A stretch of 64,000 nucleotides of DNA from CAZQQN01 sp964595485 (GTDB lineage: Bacteria > Bacteroidota > Bacteroidia > CAILMK01 > CAYYUA01). The first letter of the stretch is position 1. The number at the start of each line of letters is the position of its first letter. The notes under the pieces are model-generated. The model was not told the origin of the DNA, made no database searches, and saw nothing but the letters and a program-made list of their open reading frames with translations. Both the position numbers and the translations under genes were made by a program. Shown piece after piece: positions 17,096 to 25,561 of this stretch. The stretch spans positions 21,799-85,798 of the forward strand of contig CAZQQN010000010.1 in NCBI GenBank assembly GCA_964595485.1, written 5' to 3'.

Positions 17096-18763
17096 ATGCT
17101 AACCGAATTAAAGGTTTCCAATTATGCCCTGATTAAAGAACTGGAAGTCCAATTCGGACCTGAATGGAATGTTATTACCGGTGAAACAGGCACAGGTAAA
17201 TCCATCCTTTTAGGAGCTCTTGGTTTAATCCTTGGCAATCGCGCGGATACTTCTGTTTTAAGCGCTAATTCAAAAAAATGCGTAGTAGAGGGCACTTTCC
17301 ATATCCAGGATTATCCACTTGAGAACTTTTTTGAGGATTACGAGCTGGATTATGAGGATCCCACCATTTTAAGAAGAGAAATCAACCAATCCGGTAAGTC
17401 AAGAGCATTCATCAATGACACACCTGTCAATTTGAATGTAATGAGAGCCATTGGGAATGAATTGGTAGATATCCATTCGCAGCATCAAACCCTTAAATTG
17501 AACGACAAAGCGTTTCAGCTTTCCATACTTGACAGTTTTGCAAGGCATGATGACCTGTTAAAAAAGTACCAGCAATGTTTTAACCAGTACAAGGAATTAA
17601 AGGCCAGGCATCAAAACCTTTTGGAACAGCAAAGACAGGTAAATCGTGATTATGATTATTATCAATTTCAAGCCAATGAGATTGCAGAACTTAATCCTAA
17701 AGATGGAGAACTGCAAGAGCTTGAAGAGGAGATTGAGGTCCTTGGCAATGCAGAAACCATTAAAAGCAATCTGCAGCAAGCTGTCCAATTACTTTACCAT
17801 AATGATTTTGCCGTTCAAAATCAATTAGCCGAAGTTAAAGCCCTCCTACAAGAAGTTTCAGGGCATTACCAAAAGCTTGAGAGCCTCCAGCAAAGGGTTG
17901 ATTCATTAGAGATTGAAGCACGCGACATATCGGATGAGGTAAGTAACGTGGAAGAGGATATCAGTGTGGATAATCAACGTTTAGAAGAAGCCAATAACCG
18001 CCTTCAGGAACTTAACCGGGTTTTGAATAAACATGGCTTCCAAAGTATTAAAGCACTACTTGACTTTTATGAAGAAATCCAGGAAAAAGTAACTACCGCA
18101 ACATCGCTAAATGATGATATTGCCAACGTTGAGCAAGAACTGGAAAAGGTTCAAGAAAAGCTCCATGAATTGGGTGACCAGCTTTCTGCTAACAGGGAAA
18201 AGCAGATAAGCCAGGTAGAAGAAAACTTGATCCATAATCTCCAATTTGTAGGAATGCCTGAACCAACACTATCAATTCGATTATCCCGAATTGAAAATCC
18301 TGAAAATTTTACATTTCAAGGAAAAGACCAGGTTCAGATCTTATTTTCTGCCAATCGGGGATCTACCCCTCAACCCATCAACCAGATAGCTTCAGGGGGT
18401 GAATTATCAAGGCTAATGCTTTGTATCAAATATTTAATGGCCAATACGCTTTTTCTGCCTACTATCATTTTTGACGAAATAGACATGGGAATTTCCGGTG
18501 AAGTAGCTATCAAAGTGGGACAATTGATACAGCAAATGGCTAATAACCATCAAGTGGTTTCCATTACCCACCTACCTCAAGTGGCATCAATGGGTAATGA
18601 TCATTTCCTGGTTTATAAGTTAACCCAAAACGAAGGGACCTATTCCTACATGAAATCCCTGGATGAAGAAGGAAGAGTGGAAGAAATTGCCAATATGATG
18701 GCAGGAGCAAACCCGTCAGCAACAGCTTATCAGAATGCACGTGAATTAATGGGTAAGAATTAA
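17096..18763 (+). CDS. recN: DNA repair protein RecN
   Basis: A 555-residue SMC-like ATPase acting in double-strand break repair. Walker A is GETGTGKSILL near residue 27; the middle third is coiled coil (LLEQQRQVNRDYDYYQFQ through LEKVQEKLHEL); the ABC signature is ASGGELSRLML and Walker B is IIFDEIDMGISG, with the D-loop just after and ITHLPQVAS carrying the switch His. Length is typical. It probably shares a transcript with fabI 24 bases downstream. Confidence 0.95.
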   Translation: MLTELKVSNYALIKELEVQFGPEWNVITGETGTGKSILLGALGLILGNRADTSVLSANSKKCVVEGTFHIQDYPLENFFEDYELDYEDPTILRREINQSGKSRAFINDTPVNLNVMRAIGNELVDIHSQHQTLKLNDKAFQLSILDSFARHDDLLKKYQQCFNQYKELKARHQNLLEQQRQVNRDYDYYQFQANEIAELNPKDGELQELEEEIEVLGNAETIKSNLQQAVQLLYHNDFAVQNQLAEVKALLQEVSGHYQKLESLQQRVDSLEIEARDISDEVSNVEEDISVDNQRLEEANNRLQELNRVLNKHGFQSIKALLDFYEEIQEKVTTATSLNDDIANVEQELEKVQEKLHELGDQLSANREKQISQVEENLIHNLQFVGMPEPTLSIRLSRIENPENFTFQGKDQVQILFSANRGSTPQPINQIASGGELSRLMLCIKYLMANTLFLPTIIFDEIDMGISGEVAIKVGQLIQQMANNHQVVSITHLPQVASMGNDHFLVYKLTQNEGTYSYMKSLDEEGRVEEIANMMAGANPSATAYQNARELMGKN

Positions 18764-18786
18764 AGCAATCAAAACCAAAGATCTAT

Positions 18787-19605
18787 ATGGGAAACAATTT
18801 ATTAAAAGGCAAAAAAGGAATCATTTTCGGACCATTGGATGAAGAGTCCATTGCATGGGCAGTAGCTAAAAAGGCTTATGAAGAAGGTGCTCGTTTCACA
18901 CTCACCAATGCCCCGGTTGCCCTTAGGATGGGAAAGATCAATGAACTGGCAGAGCAATGTGAAACGGAAGTTATTACAGCAGATGCCACAAAGCCTGAGG
19001 ATCTCGAAAATCTTTTCAATCAATCTATGGAAAAATTAGGCGGCAAGCTGGATTTTGTACTTCATGCGGTGGGGATGTCCCCTAATGTTCGAAAGGGTAA
19101 AGAATATACCAATACTAACTATGACTTTTTTCAAAAAACCCTTGATATTTCAGGCTTGTCCCTTCACAAAACGTTGCAAACTGCTAAGTCAATGGATGCG
19201 ATCAATGAAGAGGGATCAGTGGTGACACTTAGCTATATTGCCGCCCAGAGGACTTTTCCCGATTACAATGATATGGCGGAAGCCAAGGCTTTACTGGAGG
19301 CAATAGTCAGGAATTTTGGTTACCACTACGGCAAGGATAAGGGTGTTCGTATCAATGCGGTTTCTCAATCACCAACCATGACCACTGCTGGTAAAGGTAT
19401 CAAAGGATTTCAAGCTTTTTATGATTATGCGGACAAGATGGCACCATTGGGCAATGCATCAGCTGAAGAATGTGCTGATTACTGCGTTAGCATGTTTTCA
19501 GATTACACTAAAAAAATAACAATGCAAACGCTTCACCATGATGGTGGATTTTCTCAAACCGGCATAAGTCAAGAGGTAATGAAGCAATTTGAAAAAGAGG
19601 AGTGA
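18787..19605 (+). CDS. fabI: Enoyl-[acyl-carrier-protein] reductase (FabI type)
   Basis: A 272-residue short-chain dehydrogenase fold enzyme that reduces enoyl-ACP with NAD(P)H in the last step of fatty-acid elongation. GPLDEESIAWAVAK is the FabI-specific nucleotide loop; HAVGMSPN follows; SYIAAQR and the YNDMAEAK segment carry the catalytic Tyr-x6-Lys; the C-terminus has HHDGGFSQTG. It is the last gene before a strong terminator. Confidence 0.92.
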   Translation: MGNNLLKGKKGIIFGPLDEESIAWAVAKKAYEEGARFTLTNAPVALRMGKINELAEQCETEVITADATKPEDLENLFNQSMEKLGGKLDFVLHAVGMSPNVRKGKEYTNTNYDFFQKTLDISGLSLHKTLQTAKSMDAINEEGSVVTLSYIAAQRTFPDYNDMAEAKALLEAIVRNFGYHYGKDKGVRINAVSQSPTMTTAGKGIKGFQAFYDYADKMAPLGNASAEECADYCVSMFSDYTKKITMQTLHHDGGFSQTGISQEVMKQFEKEE

Positions 19606-19657
19606 ACACTTCTTTCAACAGTGCAATTAAATTTGCTTTTTATCAACCTCAGCGCAT

Positions 19658-19695
19658 AAAAAAACACCCGCTAAAGAATTAACGGGTGTTTTTTT
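19658..19695. terminator. Bidirectional intrinsic terminator between fabI and clpC
   Basis: A 13-base perfect stem (19658-19670 with 19683-19695, core AACACCCG/CGGGTGTT) encloses a 12-base loop. The A-run on the left and T-run on the right give a U-tract on both strands, so it can end both the rightward fabI and the leftward clpC transcripts. Confidence 0.9.
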
Positions 19696-19722
19696 ATTTT
19701 GTAGCAGAATAACCAGCTTAGA

Positions 19723-22302
19723 TCAGGATTCGTCTGATTCTGATTGGTTTTCCTGTTCTTCTTCTGAATCTGATTCTGAAGAGGTATCCTCACTTTTGCC
19801 GGTTTGCTCAACTTTCACCTTAAGTTCTTTTTGATTACTACTGAGCTCAACGGCAATGGTATCCCCTTCTTTTATTTCAGATTTCAGAATCTCCTCGGCC
19901 ATCTTATCTTCAAGGTATTTCTGAATCACGCGCTGCAGAGGCCTTGCCCCGAATTGTGGATCATAGCCTTTATCAGTAAGGAAATCCTTCGCCTTCTTAC
20001 TAAGTTTTACCTGGTAACCCATTTCCTTAATACGGTTAAAGAGTATATCCAATTGAATATCAATGATCTCATGGATATCTTCCTTGGAAAGGTTATTAAA
20101 GACGATCACATCATCCACCCTGTTGAGGAACTCCGGAGAAAAGGTTCGCTTAAGTGCCTTCTGAATAACGTTTTTATTGGTTTCTTCAGCCTTCTCTTGC
20201 TTTGCCTGAGTACTGAAACCAACTCCGCCTCCAAAGTCCTTTAGCTCTTTCGTTCCGATATTGGAAGTCATGATGATTACTGTATTTCTGAAATCAACCC
20301 TTCGTCCTAAACTATCGGTTACAAACCCTTCATCAAGTATTTGTAGCAAAATATTATAAACGTCAGGGTGTGCCTTCTCAATCTCATCAAGCAGGATAAC
20401 ACTGTAGGGTTTTCTCCTGACCTTTTCCGTTAATTGGCCGCCTTCTTCATAGCCAATATAACCTGGAGGAGCGCCAACAAGACGGGATACAGCAAATTTT
20501 TCCATATACTCACTCATGTCAAGACGAATGAGCGATTCATCGTTTTCAAAAAGGTAATTAGCGAGGGATTTTGCCAGCTCTGTCTTTCCTACACCCGTTG
20601 GTCCCAGGAAAATGAAAGAACCAATGGGTTTTTGAGGAGCTTTCAAGCCAGCTCGTGTACGATGAATAGCCTTGGTTAGCCTTTCGATGGCCCTGCCTTG
20701 GCCAATTACCCGCTCTTTGAGCTCGTTTTCCATGTTAAGGAGTTTAAGCCCCTCACCTTGTGCAATTCGTTTGGTCGGGATGCCTGTCATCATAGCTATG
20801 ACTTCCGCCACATCGTCTTCCTTCACCGTGTAACGTTGCTCTTTGGTTTCCTCTTCCCATTTATTTTTAGCTACCTCAAGCTCTTCGAGCAGTTGCTTCT
20901 CTTTGTCACGGAGTTTGGCCGCTTCTTCGTACTGTTGACTTTTTACAACCTGGTTTTTCTGTTGCTTAATGTCCTCAATTTGTTGTTCCAGATCGAGGAT
21001 ATTTTGGGGTACGTGAATATTGGTAATGTGAACGCGCGCTCCGGCTTCATCCATTACATCAATGGATTTGTCCGGCAGGTAACGGTCATTGATATACCTT
21101 TCACTCAATTTAACGCACGCTTCAACGGCTTCTGGCGTATAATAAACAGAGTGATGTTCTTCGTATTTTTCTTTGACTTGTTCGAGGATCTCTTTTGTTT
21201 CCTCCGGTGTAGTGGCTTCAACCATGACGGGTTGGAAACGCCTGTCAAGGGCACCGTCTTTTTCAATATTCTGACGGTATTCATCAAGGGTTGTCGCCCC
21301 AATACATTGAATAACACCACTGGCTAACGCAGGTTTAAACATGTTGGAAGCATCAAGAGAGCCTGAAGCCCCACCAGCACCAATAATAGTATGGATTTCA
21401 TCAATAAAAAGGATAACATCCGGATTTTTCTCCAACTCATTCATCACAGCTTTCATCCGCTCCTCAAACTGGCCGCGGTATTTGGTACCTGCAACCAATG
21501 AAGCCAGATCAAGCGTTACAATGCGTTTATTAAAAAGGATGCGGGAAACTTTTCGCTGGATGATTTTGAGGGCTAAACCTTCTGCAATGGCGGTTTTTCC
21601 TACACCGGGCTCGCCTATCAAAACAGGATTGTTTTTCTTCCGGCGGCTCAGGACCTGAGCGACCCGCTTAATTTCCTGTTCACGACCAACGATCGGATCC
21701 AACTTGTCGTCTTCAGCGGCTTTGGTCAAATCCCTGCCGAAATTATCCAGCACCGGTGTTTTGGATTTGTTTTCTTGTTTCTTACCACTTTGACTTTTTT
21801 CGCCACCCTGACCTTCTTTTCCGAAATCATCATCGGGCGGCTCTTGAGATGATTCGGAGCGGGGAGAATAAAAACTGTCTTCCAATTGTTCTTTGAATGT
21901 TTCGTAGGTGATAGCGTATTGGTGTAAAATCTGAGCAGCTATGTTGTCCTCGTCTCTTAAGACGGACAAAAGCAGGTGCTCAGTACCAATAACATCGCTT
22001 TTAAAAATTTTTGCTTCTAAATAAGTGACTTTAAGCACTTTTTCTGATTGCTTCGTTAACGGGATGTTTCCGGTAACATCTTTGTGAGATGCCGTATTTT
22101 TAATGGCATCTTCAATGGATTTTTTAAGACGTACCAAGTCAACATCGAGGCTTTCCAAGCTTTTAATGGCTTTTCCCTCTCCTTCTCGAAGCAGGCCTAA
22201 TAACAAATGCTCTGTGCCAATGTAATCATGCCCCAGTCGTATCGCCTCCTCTCTGCTGTAACTTATGACATCTCGTACCCTTGGTGAAAATTTAGCTTCC
22301 AT
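19723..22302 (-). CDS. clpC: ATP-dependent Clp protease ATPase subunit ClpC
   Basis: An 859-residue Hsp100 unfoldase that feeds proteins to ClpP. Order: two Clp N repeats (residues 1-145), an acidic/Gln linker, AAA domain 1 with Walker A GEPGVGKTAIAEG, a UVR motif (QQYEEAAKLRDKEKQLLEELE) in the middle domain, AAA domain 2 with GPTGVGKTELAKSLA, and the C-terminal ClpB-D2 domain. The UVR motif marks it as ClpC rather than ClpB or ClpA. It ends in an extra Ser/Glu/Asp tail of about 26 residues. A direct repeat in its leader may bind a regulator. Confidence 0.95.
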   Translation of the reverse strand: MEAKFSPRVRDVISYSREEAIRLGHDYIGTEHLLLGLLREGEGKAIKSLESLDVDLVRLKKSIEDAIKNTASHKDVTGNIPLTKQSEKVLKVTYLEAKIFKSDVIGTEHLLLSVLRDEDNIAAQILHQYAITYETFKEQLEDSFYSPRSESSQEPPDDDFGKEGQGGEKSQSGKKQENKSKTPVLDNFGRDLTKAAEDDKLDPIVGREQEIKRVAQVLSRRKKNNPVLIGEPGVGKTAIAEGLALKIIQRKVSRILFNKRIVTLDLASLVAGTKYRGQFEERMKAVMNELEKNPDVILFIDEIHTIIGAGGASGSLDASNMFKPALASGVIQCIGATTLDEYRQNIEKDGALDRRFQPVMVEATTPEETKEILEQVKEKYEEHHSVYYTPEAVEACVKLSERYINDRYLPDKSIDVMDEAGARVHITNIHVPQNILDLEQQIEDIKQQKNQVVKSQQYEEAAKLRDKEKQLLEELEVAKNKWEEETKEQRYTVKEDDVAEVIAMMTGIPTKRIAQGEGLKLLNMENELKERVIGQGRAIERLTKAIHRTRAGLKAPQKPIGSFIFLGPTGVGKTELAKSLANYLFENDESLIRLDMSEYMEKFAVSRLVGAPPGYIGYEEGGQLTEKVRRKPYSVILLDEIEKAHPDVYNILLQILDEGFVTDSLGRRVDFRNTVIIMTSNIGTKELKDFGGGVGFSTQAKQEKAEETNKNVIQKALKRTFSPEFLNRVDDVIVFNNLSKEDIHEIIDIQLDILFNRIKEMGYQVKLSKKAKDFLTDKGYDPQFGARPLQRVIQKYLEDKMAEEILKSEIKEGDTIAVELSSNQKELKVKVEQTGKSEDTSSESDSEEEQENQSESDES

Positions 22303-22362
22303 ATAAAGTATTTTTTGCCTTAATAGTGACCTAAACTGGCCTTTAATCTTCTCCTTAATGAA

Positions 22363-22396
22363 TTATGTCACTTAATTAATGATTTACGTCACTTTA
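22363..22396 (-). repeat. 21-bp-spaced direct repeat in the clpC leader
   Basis: TTATGTCACTTAA at 22363-22375 and TTTACGTCACTTTA at 22383-22396 share the core GTCACTT, with starts at 22367 and 22388, exactly two helical turns apart. A looser inverted copy (AGTGACCTAAA) lies at 22325. The copies sit between the -7 box and the start codon, where a repressor could act. Confidence 0.4.
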
Positions 22397-22397
22397 A

Positions 22398-22405
22398 CAA
22401 ACTTA
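22398..22405 (-). promoter_or_regulatory. Possible -7 box for clpC
   Basis: The minus strand reads TAAGTTTG, an exact TAnnTTTG match, 95 bases upstream of the ATG. No convincing -33 element is seen. Confidence 0.4.
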
Positions 22406-22808
22406 CAATCTAAAAGGTTTTTTACCCGCTGTTGAGCTTGCCTTGCCGGTCAAAATTAAAAACCGCTTTCCTTATTTTAGGCATTTAAAAGAAATTTTTT
22501 TAAGCTATCTACCATTTTAAAGAATCGCCTAAGCCATTGTTAAACGTTAACAAATTTTATCGAGCGGTATTTTGATCAAATATTGAGCCAACTATAGCGG
22601 GGTTTTACAATTAACTTTCTTTTTAGTAAAGAGCGCTTATAAAGTCGGTCAAAAAGTTGAGGTTGAAAAAGGATGAAGTAGTTTAATCAACCTCTAAAAA
22701 TTGCTTTTTATACGTCAGCTATATTTTTCAAATCGGAGATAACCGGAATGATGACAGGAAAATGAGTTCTTTGCTCAAAAGAAAAACATCAACGTAATAA
22801 TCATTCGG

Positions 22809-23720
22809 TCAGTTAACTTGCTTTTCGAAAACTAACCTGTGATGATCCATGATCTCCTTTTCAAAACAGACCCTGTTTGGGCTAACATTAAAGATCTCAA
22901 CCTGGTGCTTGAATTCTTTATCCGTAAGGTATTTGGGTAGCAAGGACAAGTATAGCAGGTATTTCTTCAGGTTAAACTTCCTGAATTTTTGACGCCACCG
23001 GCCTATGGTTTCAATGTAATCTGTCCTGCCACTACTTTCAGAAATCAATTGAAACTCGGGTTCGGCATTACGGGTTACCATCTCTTTTCCGTAGGGTAAC
23101 CAAGATCCAGGGAATTCCTTCACCATAAGTGCTAAAACATGAGGACCTGACCCTTTTTCAGCATTGACATCCATTTCATCAAAGCCAATCATGTTTTTAC
23201 TGAAGACCATTGTTTGCATGTAATACCGGCCACCATTGTTTAAAAGATCACTAACCACTTTAAAAAAATCACGGTAGATCTTTTCCTGTTTACCCTGCTG
23301 ATATTCTTCAATAGAGCAAAAGTGCTCCATACCTCCGATACATGTTACAGCATCAAACGTCCCATAGTCTTCCGGCTTAACATACCGACAATCCTGAACG
23401 CGGACATCCAAGCCATTCTTTTGACAGGCGTCAGCCTGCCCTTCAGATAGGGTAAGACCAATTCCCTTAGCTCCCCTTTCCTTTGTTATATATTCAAGAA
23501 ATGGCCCCCAACCACAGGCCATATCCAGCACTTTACTACCTTCCTTTATATCCAGGCTGTCAGCAATGAATTTATGTTTCGCTCGCTGAGCCTCTTCCAA
23601 GGTCATGGAGAAATCTCCATCAAACTTAGCTCCGCTGTAATCACCCTTATCACCCATACTTAGGCGAAAAATTTCATCTATCGTTGTGTATGTAAAGTTT
23701 AAGTCTTGTTGATCAGCCAT
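22809..23720 (-). CDS. Cyclopropane-fatty-acid-synthase-type SAM methyltransferase
   Basis: A 303-residue class I methyltransferase. The SAM site is VLDMACGWGPF with GIGLTLSEGQ as motif II and DAVTCIGGMEHF, which are typical of the CFA/mycolic acid cyclopropane synthase group. The C-terminus (VSPNRVCFEKEIMDHHRLVFEK) also matches this group. It lacks the ~80-residue N-terminal domain of full-length Cfa. The product, a cyclopropane or methyl-branched lipid or another methylated molecule, is not determined. It stands alone, with 500 bases on each side. Confidence 0.82.
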   Translation of the reverse strand: MADQQDLNFTYTTIDEIFRLSMGDKGDYSGAKFDGDFSMTLEEAQRAKHKFIADSLDIKEGSKVLDMACGWGPFLEYITKERGAKGIGLTLSEGQADACQKNGLDVRVQDCRYVKPEDYGTFDAVTCIGGMEHFCSIEEYQQGKQEKIYRDFFKVVSDLLNNGGRYYMQTMVFSKNMIGFDEMDVNAEKGSGPHVLALMVKEFPGSWLPYGKEMVTRNAEPEFQLISESSGRTDYIETIGRWRQKFRKFNLKKYLLYLSLLPKYLTDKEFKHQVEIFNVSPNRVCFEKEIMDHHRLVFEKQVN

Positions 23721-24235
23721 AGTTCCGACTTTCCGTATTAATACCAGGTTTACGCATTAGCTACTTTTTAGGTTCATATCCATTCCTGCTTAAACGAATG
23801 TAATGAAAATTTATCCAATGATATATATTGAGTTAAAAAAAATCAAATTCATCCATCTGCCTTATTTTAACCTATTGTGTTAGTCATCTTTGAACAAAGA
23901 ACCATTCTTCTTATAATCATTTGAAAACTTTTCCTATTGCCATATTGATTCTGATTTTTTGACTTAGCTCAAAGGATTCCCAATTAAAGCATATTTTAGC
24001 CTTGGCCTCAAGATTTTTCCAAACCCTTTTGGTTTGTTTATAACGCTAAATTGCTTAAAGGGAAACCCAGCCATTACCCCTTAGCATGGCATCACGATTA
24101 GCAATTATCATAAAAACAATTGGTAAGGTCGGGTTGCACAAAGCAATATGATTACCAGCTCAAATAAAATGATGAGTCAGTGCTAACCCTTTTAAAATGC
24201 GTTATATTTGGATAAATTATGAAATAAATTTACCA
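23721..24235 (+). other. Intergenic region upstream of the PH-like membrane protein
   Basis: No gene is supported. A -7 box lies at 24203-24210 near the right end. The rest shows stop codons in all frames. Confidence 0.55.
24203..24210 (+). promoter_or_regulatory. Possible -7 box that decides the start of the next gene
   Basis: TATATTTG matches TAnnTTTG. It lies inside the longest open frame, downstream of its first ATG (24197), and 26 bases before the ATG at 24236. This argues that 24236 is the true start. Confidence 0.5.
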
Positions 24236-24685
24236 ATGAAACCTTTTAAAACAACCCAGAGAAGCTCTACCCATTTTCTACTCATTCCATTAATGATCAT
24301 CCTGATCTTATTCACGCGACAGTTCCCGCCTTATTTGCTGGGTTTCTTGGGAGGTTTTACAGTGATTTTGTTTTTGTTTCACAGCCTCATCATAGAAGTA
24401 AAAAAAGAGCGCTTGCATATTAAATTCGGGCCTGGTATCATTCAAAAGAAGATAAAAATGGAAAATATCCAAAATTGTCAGCCTATTGCACTTACAGGCT
24501 TATACCGGTACGGAATCCACTTCAACAAAAATTTCACGGTTTACAATGTAACCGGCAACCAAGGAGTGGAGCTGACACTAAGAGATCAAAACAAAACAAT
24601 ATATGTGGGTACCGATGAGCCGGAGAGTGTTTGCGACAGTATCAACGCTATCATTGATCAAACCGAAGAAGAAAAAGAAGACTAA
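24236..24685 (+). CDS. Membrane protein with a PH-like domain
   Basis: A 149-residue protein of unknown function. Two adjacent membrane helices (about residues 13-50, HFLLIPLMIILILF and LGGFTVILFLFHSLII) are followed by a soluble beta-rich region with KERLHIKFGPGIIQKKI and VELTLRDQNKTIYVGTDEPESV. This pattern resembles bacterial PH-domain membrane proteins. It ends in an acidic tail. It is followed three bases later by an acetyltransferase gene, so the two are likely co-transcribed. Confidence 0.65.
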   Translation: MKPFKTTQRSSTHFLLIPLMIILILFTRQFPPYLLGFLGGFTVILFLFHSLIIEVKKERLHIKFGPGIIQKKIKMENIQNCQPIALTGLYRYGIHFNKNFTVYNVTGNQGVELTLRDQNKTIYVGTDEPESVCDSINAIIDQTEEEKED

Positions 24686-24688
24686 CCT

Positions 24689-25234
24689 ATGTTTTACTAT
24701 AAGGTCAATGATGAATTATCATTAAGATTATTGGAATACAGGCATGCCCAACCCTTGTTTGACCTCATACAGGCCAATAAGGAGTACCTGGGTCAATGGT
24801 TACCCTTTATTAAATGGACAAACAGCGTAACTGATACGCATCAATTCATCGAAAGCGGACTTAAACAATTTTATGAAAACAATGGACTGCAAGCAGGGTT
24901 ATGGTATCATGATACTTTAGTAGGAGTTATTGGTCTTCATTACATTGAATGGCATGCTCGCAAAACAAGTATCGGTTATTGGCTGGCAAAACAATACCAG
25001 GGTCAGGGCCATATGACTAAGGCATGTAAAGTTTTAGTTGATCATTTATTCAGGGATCGCGGTTTAAACCGGATAGAGATACGGATTCCGCAGGGTAACC
25101 AGAAGAGCCAAGCCATCCCGGAACGATTAGGCTTTAAAATGGAGGGCGTAATACGGGATGGAGAAAAGTTGGATAAAAATTACCTGGATTTATCGGTGTT
25201 TGGATTATTGAGAAAAGATTGGGAAGGGGAATAA
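24689..25234 (+). CDS. GNAT acetyltransferase (RimJ/RimL type)
   Basis: A 181-residue protein matching the RimJ/RimL subgroup of GCN5-related N-acetyltransferases, which often modify ribosomal-protein or small-molecule amines. LGQWLPFIKW is near the N-terminus; IGYWLAKQYQGQGHMTKACKVLVDHLF contains the acetyl-CoA binding Q-x-x-G-x-G/A pattern; LNRIEIRIPQGNQKSQAIPERLGFKMEG is the conserved C-terminal half. The substrate is unknown. Confidence 0.88.
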   Translation: MFYYKVNDELSLRLLEYRHAQPLFDLIQANKEYLGQWLPFIKWTNSVTDTHQFIESGLKQFYENNGLQAGLWYHDTLVGVIGLHYIEWHARKTSIGYWLAKQYQGQGHMTKACKVLVDHLFRDRGLNRIEIRIPQGNQKSQAIPERLGFKMEGVIRDGEKLDKNYLDLSVFGLLRKDWEGE

Positions 25235-25275
25235 TTTTTGTACTTACAACGTTTAGTATACCAATAAACGGTTAA

Positions 25276-25533
25276 ATGATGAATAGCAAGGTGTTGTTTC
25301 GACTGGTTCTCTTTATAGTAATGGTTTTTGGCTTATCATTGTCAAGCTGCAAGAAATGCCTCGACTGTCAGTACAAATACACAGATCCTGAGACTAATGA
25401 AGACAAAATTTATCAATATGATGAATTTTGTGGAAACAATGAGGAAGTAGAAACATTTAAACAAAACGCCCAAGAAGATGCCCGGCAATTTGACGCTGAA
25501 TTAACCTGTACAGAAGAAACGGAATGGTTCTAG
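25276..25533 (+). CDS. Small Cys-rich lipoprotein (CxxCxxC at the lipobox)
   Basis: An 85-residue lipoprotein whose lipobox (SLSSC) is immediately followed by KKCLDC, giving CxxCxxC starting at the acylated Cys. The mature part is acidic and contains two more Cys residues (FCGNN, LTCTEE). No family is recognised. A second small lipoprotein with the same CxxCxxC arrangement lies at 31217. It may be a surface-anchored metal or redox protein, but that is only a guess. Confidence 0.7.
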   Translation: MMNSKVLFRLVLFIVMVFGLSLSSCKKCLDCQYKYTDPETNEDKIYQYDEFCGNNEEVETFKQNAQEDARQFDAELTCTEETEWF

Positions 25534-25561
25534 CTCCACTTTTAACCTTAAAATCATTATT

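Larger units (their letters stand above)
22303..22808 (-). other. Intergenic region between the methyltransferase and clpC
   Basis: No gene is visible. On the clpC side it contains a -7 box and a direct repeat. The remaining 400 bases are AT-rich with no hairpin or open frame that I can support. Confidence 0.6.
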
